Positions 1-7,315 of a DNA stretch of 64,000 nt are shown piece by piece (position 1 is the stretch's first letter; each line of letters begins with the position of its first letter). A program made the translations under genes and the position numbers. The notes beneath the pieces are model-generated. The model did no database searches. It was not told the origin of the DNA and saw nothing but the letters and a program-made list of their open reading frames with translations. The stretch covers positions 1,268,501 to 1,332,500 of the forward strand of contig NZ_CM001023.1 in assembly GCF_000166275.1 (NCBI RefSeq), read 5' to 3'. Source of the stretch: Algoriphagus machipongonensis. GTDB taxonomy: Bacteria; Bacteroidota; Bacteroidia; Cytophagales; Cyclobacteriaceae.

Positions 1-322
1 CTTGGAATTTGCGAAAACCATCTCCTCTATTTACCTCAACCAAGAGGATATGACTCAGCTTGGGCAATTGCAATTGAGTTTATTCTGGTATTACTGCAGG
101 ACTCAATTCAATTTGTATGAAGAAAACAGGGAGGAGCTTGCTGAATCATTGGCCAACAAAAGTGGCGTGAGTTTGATTGAAACCCAAGGATTACTAAAAC
201 AACTCACCTTGCTTGAGACTAAAGAACAGCTGAATCAAGAAGATATACAGCGGATTAATGAATTCATAGAAGACTTTAAATCAAAACAAACTCATGGAAG
301 AAATCTCCAACCCGCAGGATAG
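1..322 (+). CDS. DUF4350-type protein, C-terminal end (partial)
   Basis: The 3' end of a gene that begins before the window. About 106 codons are visible, open from the first bases and ending in TAG at 320-322. The visible part is soluble and helical, with a run resembling 'SLANKSGVSLIETQGLL' that I recognise from the C-terminus of DUF4350 proteins, which usually sit directly upstream of a MoxR ATPase and a DUF58 protein in Bacteroidota. The next gene starts inside this one (29-bp overlap), which supports an operon. No complete domain is visible, so the family assignment rests mostly on context. The function of the family is not established; it is usually linked to a MoxR/DUF58 membrane complex. 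Confidence 0.6.
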   Translation, partial: LEFAKTISSIYLNQEDMTQLGQLQLSLFWYYCRTQFNLYEENREELAESLANKSGVSLIETQGLLKQLTLLETKEQLNQEDIQRINEFIEDFKSKQTHGRNLQPAG

Positions 323-1283
323 TGGCAATCCTTTTGGCAATCGCCTGCCAGTGGAACAGGTTGCTCAGGGGATAGAAAAAGTCCGTCAAGAAATAAAGAA
401 GACAATTGTAGGTCAAGACGAAATGATTGAACTCATGATCGTGGGGCTTTTAAGTAAAGGGCATATCCTACTTGATGGGGTTCCGGGTATTGCAAAAACC
501 CTGACCAGTAAACTGTTTGCCAAATCAGTCAATACCGGGTATAGCCGAATTCAGTTTACTCCAGATCTCATGCCGGCAGATGTCCTGGGTACATCGGTTT
601 TTAATTCAGGGAATTTTGAATTCAAGAAAGGTCCTATTTTCTCTAATATTATCCTCATAGATGAAATCAACCGTGCCCCTGCCAAGACTCAATCCGCAAT
701 GTTTGAAGTCATGGAAGAAAGGCAGGTTACGATGGATGGGCATACTTATCCCATGGCTCAACCTTTTATGGTTTTGGCCACACAAAACCCCATCGATTCT
801 GAGGGAACGTATCGCTTGCCTGAAGCTCAGTTGGATAGATTTCTTTTCAAAATCCATCTTGATTTACCTAACCTTGAGGAGGAAATCTTGATTCTCAAAA
901 ACCGTGGTTCTGAGACGGAAAATGAGCCAAATGTAGTTCCAGCAATTTCAGGAGAAGATGTTCTAAATTTTCAGAAATGGACCTCCGTCATCAGAGTTGA
1001 GGAAAAATTAATCCAGTACATTGCTACGATTGTTGTGAAAACAAGAAATCATCCCAGCCTTTATGCTGGTGCCTCACCTCGTGCTTCATTGGCGATATTC
1101 CGTGCTTCACAGGCATTTGCGGTGATCGAAGGGAGAGATTTTGTCATTCCAGAGGATATAAAAAGAGCTGCAATTCCAGCCATGCGTCATCGAATTATTC
1201 TCAATCCAGAGAAGGAAATGGAAGGAATTTCTCCTGACTTGGTATTGGAAGGTATCATTCAATCTATCGAAATCCCACGTTAA
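294..1283 (+). CDS. MoxR family AAA+ ATPase
   Basis: A 329-residue AAA+ ATPase of the MoxR type, thought to act as a chaperone for assembly or metal insertion of partner proteins. Visible motifs: Walker A GVPGIAKT (about residues 62-69), Walker B IILIDE (119-124) followed by the MoxR stretch INRAPAKTQSAMFEVMEER, and sensor 1 VLATQNP (about 161-167); the C-terminal lid follows. The Walker A has Ala where GxGKT is most common (GIAKT), a variant often seen in MoxR. The ATG at 294 lies within the preceding gene, and the next gene starts one base after this stop codon, so the three genes are co-transcribed and probably translationally coupled. Length is normal for the family. Confidence 0.93.
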   Translation: MEEISNPQDSGNPFGNRLPVEQVAQGIEKVRQEIKKTIVGQDEMIELMIVGLLSKGHILLDGVPGIAKTLTSKLFAKSVNTGYSRIQFTPDLMPADVLGTSVFNSGNFEFKKGPIFSNIILIDEINRAPAKTQSAMFEVMEERQVTMDGHTYPMAQPFMVLATQNPIDSEGTYRLPEAQLDRFLFKIHLDLPNLEEEILILKNRGSETENEPNVVPAISGEDVLNFQKWTSVIRVEEKLIQYIATIVVKTRNHPSLYAGASPRASLAIFRASQAFAVIEGRDFVIPEDIKRAAIPAMRHRIILNPEKEMEGISPDLVLEGIIQSIEIPR

Positions 1284-1284
1284 C

Positions 1285-2619
1285 TTGTTTACATTCTTTA
1301 AACAGTTGTTTTTGGGGAAAAGACTCTATCTCGGGTTGGTTGCCATTGGGATTTTGTTTTTCCTGTCTTATTGGTTTTGGGTTTTATATCCCATTGCCCT
1401 CTTTTTTATGTCCATGCTGCTGGTACTTTTTGCTGTGGATTTTCTATTGATTTTTGGGAAAAGGTATGGTATTTCTGGAGAGAGAAAACTTCCTGAGAAA
1501 TTTTCCAACAGTGATGAAAATGAGGTAGGTGTTTCTTTGAGGAATGACTACCGGTTTTCAGTTCGACTTTTTGTGCTGGACGAATTACCTGAGCAGTTTC
1601 AAAAAAGGGACTTTGGGTATTATACAAGTTTAGCTTCAGATGAAGTTCAGGAGAGTTCTTATTTGCTAAGTCCCAAAATGAGAGGGGAATATCAATTCGG
1701 TAGCCTTCATGTTTTTGCCTATGGGCCACTGGGGCTGGTTGCCAAACGCTATAGTTTTGATAAAAGCCAAGTGGTGAAGGTGTACCCTTCCTTTTTGCAA
1801 ATGAGGAAATATGAGTTTTTTGCTTTTAATGCATTGAAGCGAGAGCATGGACTCAAAAAACTTCGGAAGTTTGGACAGAGTAGGGAGTTTGAACAAATCA
1901 AACCCTATGTTTCCGGAGATGATATTCGGAACCTCAATTGGAAAGCCGCTGCTAAATCAGGTAAGTTGATGACCAATCACTTTCAGGAGGAAAAATCCCA
2001 GCCGGTTTATTCTATCATTGATCTAGGAAGAGTGATGAAAATGCCCTTTGCAGGACTTAGCTTGTTGGATTATGCGATCAACAGTAGTTTGGCATTTACT
2101 AACATAGCACTGAAAAATGGGGATAAAGCTGGGTTGGCTACTTTTTCAAATCAAATAGGGCCTACCTGTGAAGCCAATCGTAGGCCTGCTCAGCTGATGT
2201 CTGTGATGGAGTTACTTTATAATGTGAAGACAGGATATCCTGAGTCAGATTTCGGGAAGCTCTATAGCTGGGCAAGGAAAAAGCTGGGCCAAAAAAGCTT
2301 GCTAATTATTTACACTAATTTTGAACATGCAGGAGCGATGAAGCGGCAATTGCCCTTTCTCAAGGCACTGTCCAAACACCATTTGGTTTTGGCAGTGATT
2401 TTTGAAAATCACCTACTGGTTAATTTTTCTAATGAACCAGCGAGTACCCTGTCAGAAATTGCCGAAAAAACCATCGCAGCGAAGTTTGTTTATGACAAAA
2501 AGCTTATAGCAAAGGAGCTGAACAGACATGGGATACAGACCATCCTCTGCGCACCGCAGGACCTGAGCATGCAAACCATCAATAAATACATGGAAATAAA
2601 AGCTAAGGGATTGATTTGA
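1285..2619 (+). CDS. DUF58 domain membrane protein
   Basis: A 444-residue protein with two N-terminal transmembrane helices (about residues 14-35 and 36-57) and a cytoplasmic DUF58 domain. The signature SREFEQIKPYVSGDDIRNLNW-like stretch is at about 199-219. A von Willebrand A-like fold follows, but the usual DxSxS metal site is replaced by IIDLGR (about 244-249), so metal binding there is doubtful. DUF58 proteins are standard partners of MoxR ATPases, and the gene follows moxR with a one-base gap. The best start is TTG at 1285, because no ATG lies nearby before the first membrane helix. The substrate of the MoxR/DUF58 pair is unknown. Confidence 0.88.
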   Translation: MFTFFKQLFLGKRLYLGLVAIGILFFLSYWFWVLYPIALFFMSMLLVLFAVDFLLIFGKRYGISGERKLPEKFSNSDENEVGVSLRNDYRFSVRLFVLDELPEQFQKRDFGYYTSLASDEVQESSYLLSPKMRGEYQFGSLHVFAYGPLGLVAKRYSFDKSQVVKVYPSFLQMRKYEFFAFNALKREHGLKKLRKFGQSREFEQIKPYVSGDDIRNLNWKAAAKSGKLMTNHFQEEKSQPVYSIIDLGRVMKMPFAGLSLLDYAINSSLAFTNIALKNGDKAGLATFSNQIGPTCEANRRPAQLMSVMELLYNVKTGYPESDFGKLYSWARKKLGQKSLLIIYTNFEHAGAMKRQLPFLKALSKHHLVLAVIFENHLLVNFSNEPASTLSEIAEKTIAAKFVYDKKLIAKELNRHGIQTILCAPQDLSMQTINKYMEIKAKGLI

Positions 2620-2632
2620 AAGATTCGCTGCT

Positions 2633-2658
2633 GATTGCTCTTGCGAAGATGGGCAATC
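2633..2658. terminator. hairpin between convergent genes
   Basis: Outer stem GATTGC/GCAATC and inner stem TCTT/AAGA around GCG, in the 49-bp gap between the convergent DUF58 and sulfatase genes. No T-run follows on either strand, so it is only a possible bidirectional transcription end. Confidence 0.3.
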
Positions 2659-2668
2659 CCAAAGTTTC

Positions 2669-3982
2669 TTACCGAATCCCCTCAAATTTGGATAATGCTT
2701 TGGTAAGGGTTTTAAAAGCCTTTTTTCCTTGCCTATCTAAACCTTTTAAATCTAGCGGGTCTTCTTCAAGCCAGTCATCCTGAATATTAAAAAACTCTCC
2801 AGTTTTGTAGAGCTTGTATTCTTTGTTCCAAACAAACTCCTGCAGGCTTTCCAGATCTCCATTTCTTGAATACCAACTGTATATCCAATTTCTAGGATTT
2901 CCTTCTTTACCCATTAGTTGTGGCATAAAACTCACCCCATCTAATGGGATACCATGAACTGCTTTTATTCCTGCCAAATCCAGAAGTGTAGGGAGAAAAT
3001 CACTAAAATCTATTAAATCTTCATTTTGTATACCAGAGTCAATTTTCCCCTTCCACTTCACCACCAAAGGAACGTGAATTCCATTTTCCGTGGTAAACTT
3101 TTTTCCTCCGGGATAATCTTTCCCTCTATAGCTAGAAACAATGGGTTGATCCGTGCCATTGTCTCCTGTGAAAATAATAATCGTTTCCTCACTTAATCCC
3201 ATCTCTTCTACTTTGGCAATAATTTTCCCGACAGTCTTATCCATGTAGGCCACCATATCACCAAAATATTGAGGGTCCCCTTTGTAAGTTGGCGAACCTG
3301 GGCTGGAAGGGTCCCAATCTTTTGAATCTGGCGTGGGCACAAAGGGGCAATGGGTTATGATCATGGGGTAATAGGCGAAAAATGGTTGATCCTTATTTTT
3401 CTCCATAAAATCAATCAAAAAATCACTGGTAATATCGGTAGAGAATTGACCTCCGTCAAAATGTTTTGGGACACCATTGATTTCCAGAACCGGGTTGGAA
3501 TAGCGGGTGTCATTTCCATTCTTATCCGTTGCACCCAGCATATGTTGCCATAAGCAGGATTCCTCAAAACCAAAATGCTGAGGTGAATCGCTCTCTTTTC
3601 CAAGTTGCCATTTCCCCGCAATAGCTGTTTTATATCCAGCGTCTTTTAGCAATTTGGCAAACGTGGTTTGGCTGCGGTCGAGTTGACCGAAAACCGTATA
3701 GTTTCTGACATTGTACTGCCCTGTCATGATCTGTACTCTCGAAGGGGTGCAAAGTGGTTGCGCAAAAGCGTTTTCAAACTTTGCTCCTTGAGCTGCCATA
3801 GCATCAATAAAAGGAGTTTGATAGGATGTGCCTCCATACGAACCAATGGTTTCTACTCCCAAATCGTCTGCCATGATCAAGATGATGTTTGGAGGTCTAT
3901 CTTGGGCAAAAGATTGAAAGCTAAGAAAAAAAATACCTGAGATGATTATTAAAAACCCGGGAAAGGAGGCAGTTGAAGACAT
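2669..3982 (-). CDS. secreted sulfatase (S1 family, formylglycine type)
   Basis: A sulfatase that hydrolyses sulfate esters. The protein carries the formylglycine signature CTPSR (Cys at about residue 78), the metal-binding MADDLG near the N-terminus and a C-terminal-half FTGDNGTD metal motif. The start is taken as the ATG at 3982, giving 437 residues with a clean signal peptide (hydrophobic FLIIISGIFFLSF, cleavage near SFAQ). An upstream in-frame ATG at 4036 would add 18 residues ahead of the signal peptide and is less likely. The gene stands alone, convergent to the MoxR operon. Sulfatases of this sort act on algal polysaccharides, but the substrate cannot be read from the sequence. Maturation needs a formylglycine-generating enzyme encoded elsewhere. 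Confidence 0.9.
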   Translation of the reverse strand: MSSTASFPGFLIIISGIFFLSFQSFAQDRPPNIILIMADDLGVETIGSYGGTSYQTPFIDAMAAQGAKFENAFAQPLCTPSRVQIMTGQYNVRNYTVFGQLDRSQTTFAKLLKDAGYKTAIAGKWQLGKESDSPQHFGFEESCLWQHMLGATDKNGNDTRYSNPVLEINGVPKHFDGGQFSTDITSDFLIDFMEKNKDQPFFAYYPMIITHCPFVPTPDSKDWDPSSPGSPTYKGDPQYFGDMVAYMDKTVGKIIAKVEEMGLSEETIIIFTGDNGTDQPIVSSYRGKDYPGGKKFTTENGIHVPLVVKWKGKIDSGIQNEDLIDFSDFLPTLLDLAGIKAVHGIPLDGVSFMPQLMGKEGNPRNWIYSWYSRNGDLESLQEFVWNKEYKLYKTGEFFNIQDDWLEEDPLDLKGLDRQGKKAFKTLTKALSKFEGIR

Positions 3983-4066
3983 GATATTAATGGGGAAAGA
4001 ATTTCTTCTAAACAAAGTAAGGCTTGAAATAAGCAAAAGCTAAAATCCTGAATGTTTTTCCTTTTC

Positions 4067-4165
4067 CTTACTTTTTTAGTTGGTGAGTATGTATTGCATA
4101 TACCATTGATAAGCTTTTTCGCCACTGATTTCTGTGGGGTGGTGAAAATTCTCTTCTGAAATGCA
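4067..4165 (-). pseudogene. 3' remnant of an unidentified gene
   Basis: Reading on the minus strand directly after the GNAT stop codon, the same frame is open for about 29 codons and ends in TAA. It encodes a protein-like tail with EENFHHPTEISGEKAY and QWYMQYILTN. The residue composition looks like a true protein C-terminus, not random translation. It has no start codon of its own and lies immediately upstream of the sulfatase, in the same direction. My reading is that the accessory island now starting at the GNAT gene truncated a gene that once preceded the sulfatase. The family is not recognised. Confidence 0.35.
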
Positions 4166-4642
4166 TTAATGTTTTGATTTATTTTCCCACTTAACCTTTA
4201 GTGCAGAAATCCCCCTTGATTCAAATCTGGAGTCTGACAAAATTTTAAACCCATTTTTTGTATAAAATTTCAATGGTGATTTATAAAACTCACTGTTTTT
4301 CTTTTTGTCATGGTTATGGTCGATAACCCAACCATTTAATTCAGATTCTCTTTGTTTTGCAAGCTCAAGTATGCTAGTTCCTATTCCTTTTCCTTGAAGC
4401 TTTGAATCTAAAATTATAGCAAACCATTTTTCGTTGTCTCTCAAAAAATCAAAGTACCAACCTTTGATCTTGCCTTCTGAATTAATTAAAAGTAGATGAT
4501 TTTGCTCCTTCAGTTGATTGAGGTAATTCTCAAAATCTGTAATTGACTTATGGGCCAGCTTTTCAGGATATTCATTGTTCCATAGATCAAAAACCTCAAG
4601 TTTTTCGGATTCTGAAAGTGCTGAACATTGGATGAAATCCAT
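4166..4642 (-). CDS. GNAT family N-acetyltransferase
   Basis: A 158-residue acetyltransferase of the GNAT fold. The acetyl-CoA pyrophosphate loop Q-G-K-G-I-G is visible at about residues 83-88, preceded by the beta strand WFAIILDS; the C-terminal FYTKNGFKIL strand and helix are typical. The acceptor substrate is unknown. The gene is the first unit of a small accessory island: it is AT-rich, has long non-coding flanks with two GGCTAAYG motifs (4663-4670, 4716-4723) on its upstream side, and its stop codon is followed in frame by a remnant of another gene. It has no operon partner. Confidence 0.85.
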   Translation of the reverse strand: MDFIQCSALSESEKLEVFDLWNNEYPEKLAHKSITDFENYLNQLKEQNHLLLINSEGKIKGWYFDFLRDNEKWFAIILDSKLQGKGIGTSILELAKQRESELNGWVIDHNHDKKKNSEFYKSPLKFYTKNGFKILSDSRFESRGISALKVKWENKSKH

Positions 4643-4802
4643 TTTTGAGATTATTTAAATTGGGCTAATGGTTTGCGGTTTTCGAAAGTTGCGGGAGTAA
4701 GGATGTGAACTTATCGGCTAACGATTTAGTTTATAGGGAATTAAATTTAGTTCTTATTTGTAAAACCCGTAATTTGAGATGAACCGCTGTTGCCCACAGT
4801 TA
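4643..4802. other. non-coding flank between accessory genes
   Basis: About 160 bases with no gene. It holds two similar motifs, GGCTAATG at 4663-4670 and GGCTAACG at 4716-4723, and ends with TGTTGCCCACA at 4788-4798, which is an imperfect inverted copy (10 of 11) of 5613-5623. Such flanks are common around single-gene accessory units in Bacteroidota. No promoter can be assigned. Confidence 0.4.
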
Positions 4803-5623
4803 TTATATAATTCTTTCTCTTTCTAATTCAAATTTCCAATCTACTTTGATAGCCTTAAAAAGTGCAATTTTTTTTGCTTTAGCAATATCAATTATTCCTT
4901 GGATTTCATTCCTTGGAAATTCTGCACCAATAATTATCTCCTTAAAAAAGGAATCAGGAATTTTAAATTTTCTTTGGTCAGAAGAAGGTTCTACATCTTG
5001 ATCATATATCTTTACTAATCTATATTCGTCTTCGTATTCCCAATTTTTTGCTTTATAGTGGGTTTGGAGTTCATAAGTTTCTGGAAGAATTGCCTTTATC
5101 GGATCTATCAATGGATATGTATTTGTGTAAGTAACAAAACCACCGTAATAAAAATTTTTTGAATTAGTTAAAGCTTCTAAATCAAACCCATAACAAATTC
5201 CTTGGTGATTTTGTCCATAATGACTCCACATTAATATATCATTCCATTTTTTAGTTAAACAAAGTATTCCTAAAATTTTACTTTGTGTATCAATACTGAT
5301 TTCGCTTATATTTTTTTGAAGAATTTCAGGATTTTTCCACATAGATTTTTTGAAGTTTTCCGAAACTTTTTCAAAATCTTCTCCATCTAATAAAATTTTT
5401 AGTTTTTGCCTAGATAATATTCTTTCTGCATATTCAAAGGCTCTTTCTTTTGTTTCTAAAAGTTTTAGGCAAGGTGGAATCCTGCAATCAAATGGATCAT
5501 TAAAACTTGTTGAACTTGATAAAAACAATTCATTTTCAAACAATATTTTCCGACTATGATCTGCAGTAAAATCTTTGTATTTATAAATGATTTTTGGTTC
5601 TTCCATATAAATTGTGAGCAACA
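4788..5623. repeat. imperfect 11-bp inverted repeat bracketing the DUF2971 gene
   Basis: TGTTGCCCACA at 4788-4798 and TGTGAGCAACA at 5613-5623 are inverted copies with one mismatch. They lie a few bases beyond the stop and the start of the DUF2971 gene, so they bracket it tightly. The sequence just inside is also similar (TTAT/ATTTATAT). This resembles the edge of a mobile gene unit, although no integrase or transposase is present. Confidence 0.4.
4803..5606 (-). CDS. DUF2971 domain protein
   Basis: A protein of about 267 residues from the ATG at 5606. An ATG further upstream at 5669 would add 21 residues with unlikely composition and would run into a flanking direct repeat. Family marks are SFNDPFDC near residues 34-41 and MWSHYGQNHQGICYGFD in the middle, followed by EYRLVKIY, all typical of DUF2971 (PF11185). 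The family is soluble, is scattered through accessory regions and defence-rich islands, and has no proven function. The gene stands alone between two accessory units, bracketed by a short inverted repeat. Its AT content is higher than that of the surrounding housekeeping-like genes, which fits recent acquisition. Confidence 0.85.
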   Translation of the reverse strand: MEEPKIIYKYKDFTADHSRKILFENELFLSSSTSFNDPFDCRIPPCLKLLETKERAFEYAERILSRQKLKILLDGEDFEKVSENFKKSMWKNPEILQKNISEISIDTQSKILGILCLTKKWNDILMWSHYGQNHQGICYGFDLEALTNSKNFYYGGFVTYTNTYPLIDPIKAILPETYELQTHYKAKNWEYEDEYRLVKIYDQDVEPSSDQRKFKIPDSFFKEIIIGAEFPRNEIQGIIDIAKAKKIALFKAIKVDWKFELERERII

Positions 5624-5659
5624 CTTGTATAAACCCCATTACCAACTGCCTATAGCGTT

Positions 5660-5715
5660 TATATCGCATTTATCCACAAGGGTAAAAGTTGTTTCGAAAC
5701 CAAATTAAAAAATTC
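5660..5715. repeat. 56-bp direct repeat, copy 1
   Basis: Matches 7242-7297 at 51 of 56 positions by eye, in the same orientation and with no gaps. Both copies share TATATCGCATTT, TCCACAAGGGTAA and CGAAACCAAATTAAAAAATTC. The two copies enclose the mscS/DUF1003 gene pair. Confidence 0.8.
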
Positions 5716-5796
5716 GTTCGGATTCTATTCTAGAACTGCCCAAACATCTTAATTACAAATCAATTCTCTTGATTTAAAAGTAAAAGGGAAGCTTGA

Positions 5797-6657
5797 TTAT
5801 TTATTGTTTTGCTCAGGATTCTTGATGATAACATTTTGATAGCTATAGGGGATTTCTATTCCTTCTTCATCAAATCTTTCTTTAATGGATCGCAGTAAAT
5901 CGCAATACATTACAAATCCATTTGAGGCAGTGTCAGAATATGCCCAAGCCTTTAATGTGACAGATGAATTACCAAGGGCCACCACTCTGGAAGTGACTTC
6001 AGGCACGTTATTTTGAATGTCTTCTGCAGTTCTGTTGTCCAAATGAAGTGGGTGCTTGATAATTTCTTCTTCCATTATTTTAAGGGCTTTCCCTAAATCT
6101 GAATCATAGCCGACTCCAATCTCTATCATTTTGCAAACCTTCGTTTCGGTCAAGTTTGCATTCACAATTACCTGAGTGCTTATTACTGAGTTGGGTACTA
6201 TAACCCGGTTGTTTTCGAAGTCTCTGAGAACTACCTGCCTCAGATTGATTTCTTCCACAATTCCGGTATAAGTTTGATTAAAAGTGATTCGATCATTGAT
6301 TTTGAAAGGCTTGAACATGACAATTAGAAAACCACTCATAATATTGCTCAGTGCCTGTTGAGATGCTAAACCAGCGACAAGTGATAAAATACCTGCACCA
6401 GCCAATAAAGAATGGCCCACAATTTTCATTTCAGGGATCTGCACAAGCGCGAAGGAAATCCCGATGATATAAATAATTGCTGTGATGACTTTTTTGGCAA
6501 AAACGTAGCTTGTGGGGTCGATATGCTTTGTTAGAACAAGCTTCTTGATATATTTTTCAGACAAATGCTTGAAAGTAAAGGCAATAATAATCGTGGCGAC
6601 GAATATTATTCCTACAATGAGTAATGTTCTAAAATCTGTGAAAATTGATTTTATCAT
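5797..6657 (-). CDS. small-conductance mechanosensitive channel (MscS family)
   Basis: A 286-residue MscS-type channel that opens under membrane tension to release solutes. Three transmembrane helices are visible at about residues 14-30, 57-74 and 86-110; the last is the glycine/alanine-rich pore helix (AGAGILSLVAGLASQQALSN). The conserved FKINDRI start of the cytoplasmic beta domain and the VPNSVIS segment follow. Its ATG overlaps the stop of the upstream DUF1003 gene in an ATGA arrangement (6654-6657), so the two are translationally coupled. The pair is enclosed by a 56-bp direct repeat and looks like one inserted unit. A second, larger MscS protein is encoded at 27771-29507. Confidence 0.93.
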   Translation of the reverse strand: MIKSIFTDFRTLLIVGIIFVATIIIAFTFKHLSEKYIKKLVLTKHIDPTSYVFAKKVITAIIYIIGISFALVQIPEMKIVGHSLLAGAGILSLVAGLASQQALSNIMSGFLIVMFKPFKINDRITFNQTYTGIVEEINLRQVVLRDFENNRVIVPNSVISTQVIVNANLTETKVCKMIEIGVGYDSDLGKALKIMEEEIIKHPLHLDNRTAEDIQNNVPEVTSRVVALGNSSVTLKAWAYSDTASNGFVMYCDLLRSIKERFDEEGIEIPYSYQNVIIKNPEQNNK

Positions 6658-7184
6658 AATTTCTGTTCAATCCTTTTTAAAATTTCTAATTGGGCTGCTT
6701 GACTTTCGAATAAGGACTGGATTTGTTCCCCAAGGATCAAGTCTATTTTTTGGTTTAAGGCATTGATTTCCAATTCAGCTTTCAGATTAATGAGGTAATC
6801 ATTCTCTCCACGTTTCCTGTCTTTTTCTTCTTGCCTATTCTGACTCATCATGATCACAGGTGCCTGCAAAGCCGCAATGCAGGAAAGTATGAGGTTCATC
6901 AGGATAAAAGGGTATGGATCAAAGTTGTCCTTTACCGGAGTCAACGTATTGAAAAGTATCCAAACAACCAGGATTATTAAGAAAGTAATGATGAATGCCC
7001 AGCTGCCGCCGAATTTGGCAACCTTGTCAGAAATACTTTGCCCCTTGGTCAGTAGTTCTTTGGGAGGGTTTAACAGGTTATTGGTGATCAAATTCTGATC
7101 TTCAATTGCTTTCTTTACTATCTCTTGAAGCTTCTTGATCTGCGCATTTTTAGCTGTCAATAAATTATCTAAATCCTGGTCCAT
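6654..7184 (-). CDS. DUF1003 membrane protein
   Basis: A 176-residue protein with an N-terminal helical, coiled-coil-like stretch (residues 1-35), two transmembrane helices (about 62-81 and 93-113) and a charged C-terminal helix. The stretch FDPYPFILMNLILS followed by QAPVIMMSQNRQ is diagnostic of DUF1003. The role of the family is unknown; members are sometimes annotated as cyclic-nucleotide or magnesium-transport related without proof. Its stop codon overlaps the start of the MscS gene by four bases, so both are made together, perhaps as parts of one membrane-stress function (inference). Confidence 0.9.
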   Translation of the reverse strand: MDQDLDNLLTAKNAQIKKLQEIVKKAIEDQNLITNNLLNPPKELLTKGQSISDKVAKFGGSWAFIITFLIILVVWILFNTLTPVKDNFDPYPFILMNLILSCIAALQAPVIMMSQNRQEEKDRKRGENDYLINLKAELEINALNQKIDLILGEQIQSLFESQAAQLEILKRIEQKL

Positions 7185-7241
7185 AGCCTGTGTTTCGATT
7201 GGAATTTTTTTTATTAAATATAACAGCTATTTGCGAGCGAT

Positions 7242-7297
7242 TATATCGCATTTGTCCACAAGGGTAATAGATCTTACGAAACCAAATTAAAAAATTC
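7242..7297. repeat. 56-bp direct repeat, copy 2
   Basis: Second copy of the repeat at 5660-5715, 51 of 56 positions identical and the same length. It lies between the DUF1003 start and the next gene's stop, closing the unit that holds mscS and DUF1003. The spacing between copies is 1582 bp. Confidence 0.8.
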
Positions 7298-7315
7298 TAA
7301 AAATGTAATACCTGA

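Noticed and set aside
3668..3940. 90-codon plus-strand open frame opposite the sulfatase
   Set aside because: It is antisense to the conserved formylglycine and signal-peptide region, has odd composition and no leader.
4166..5606. Defence island or toxin-antitoxin pair (GNAT plus DUF2971)
   Set aside because: The genes are separated by long gaps, are not coupled, and no antitoxin-like DNA-binding protein is present.
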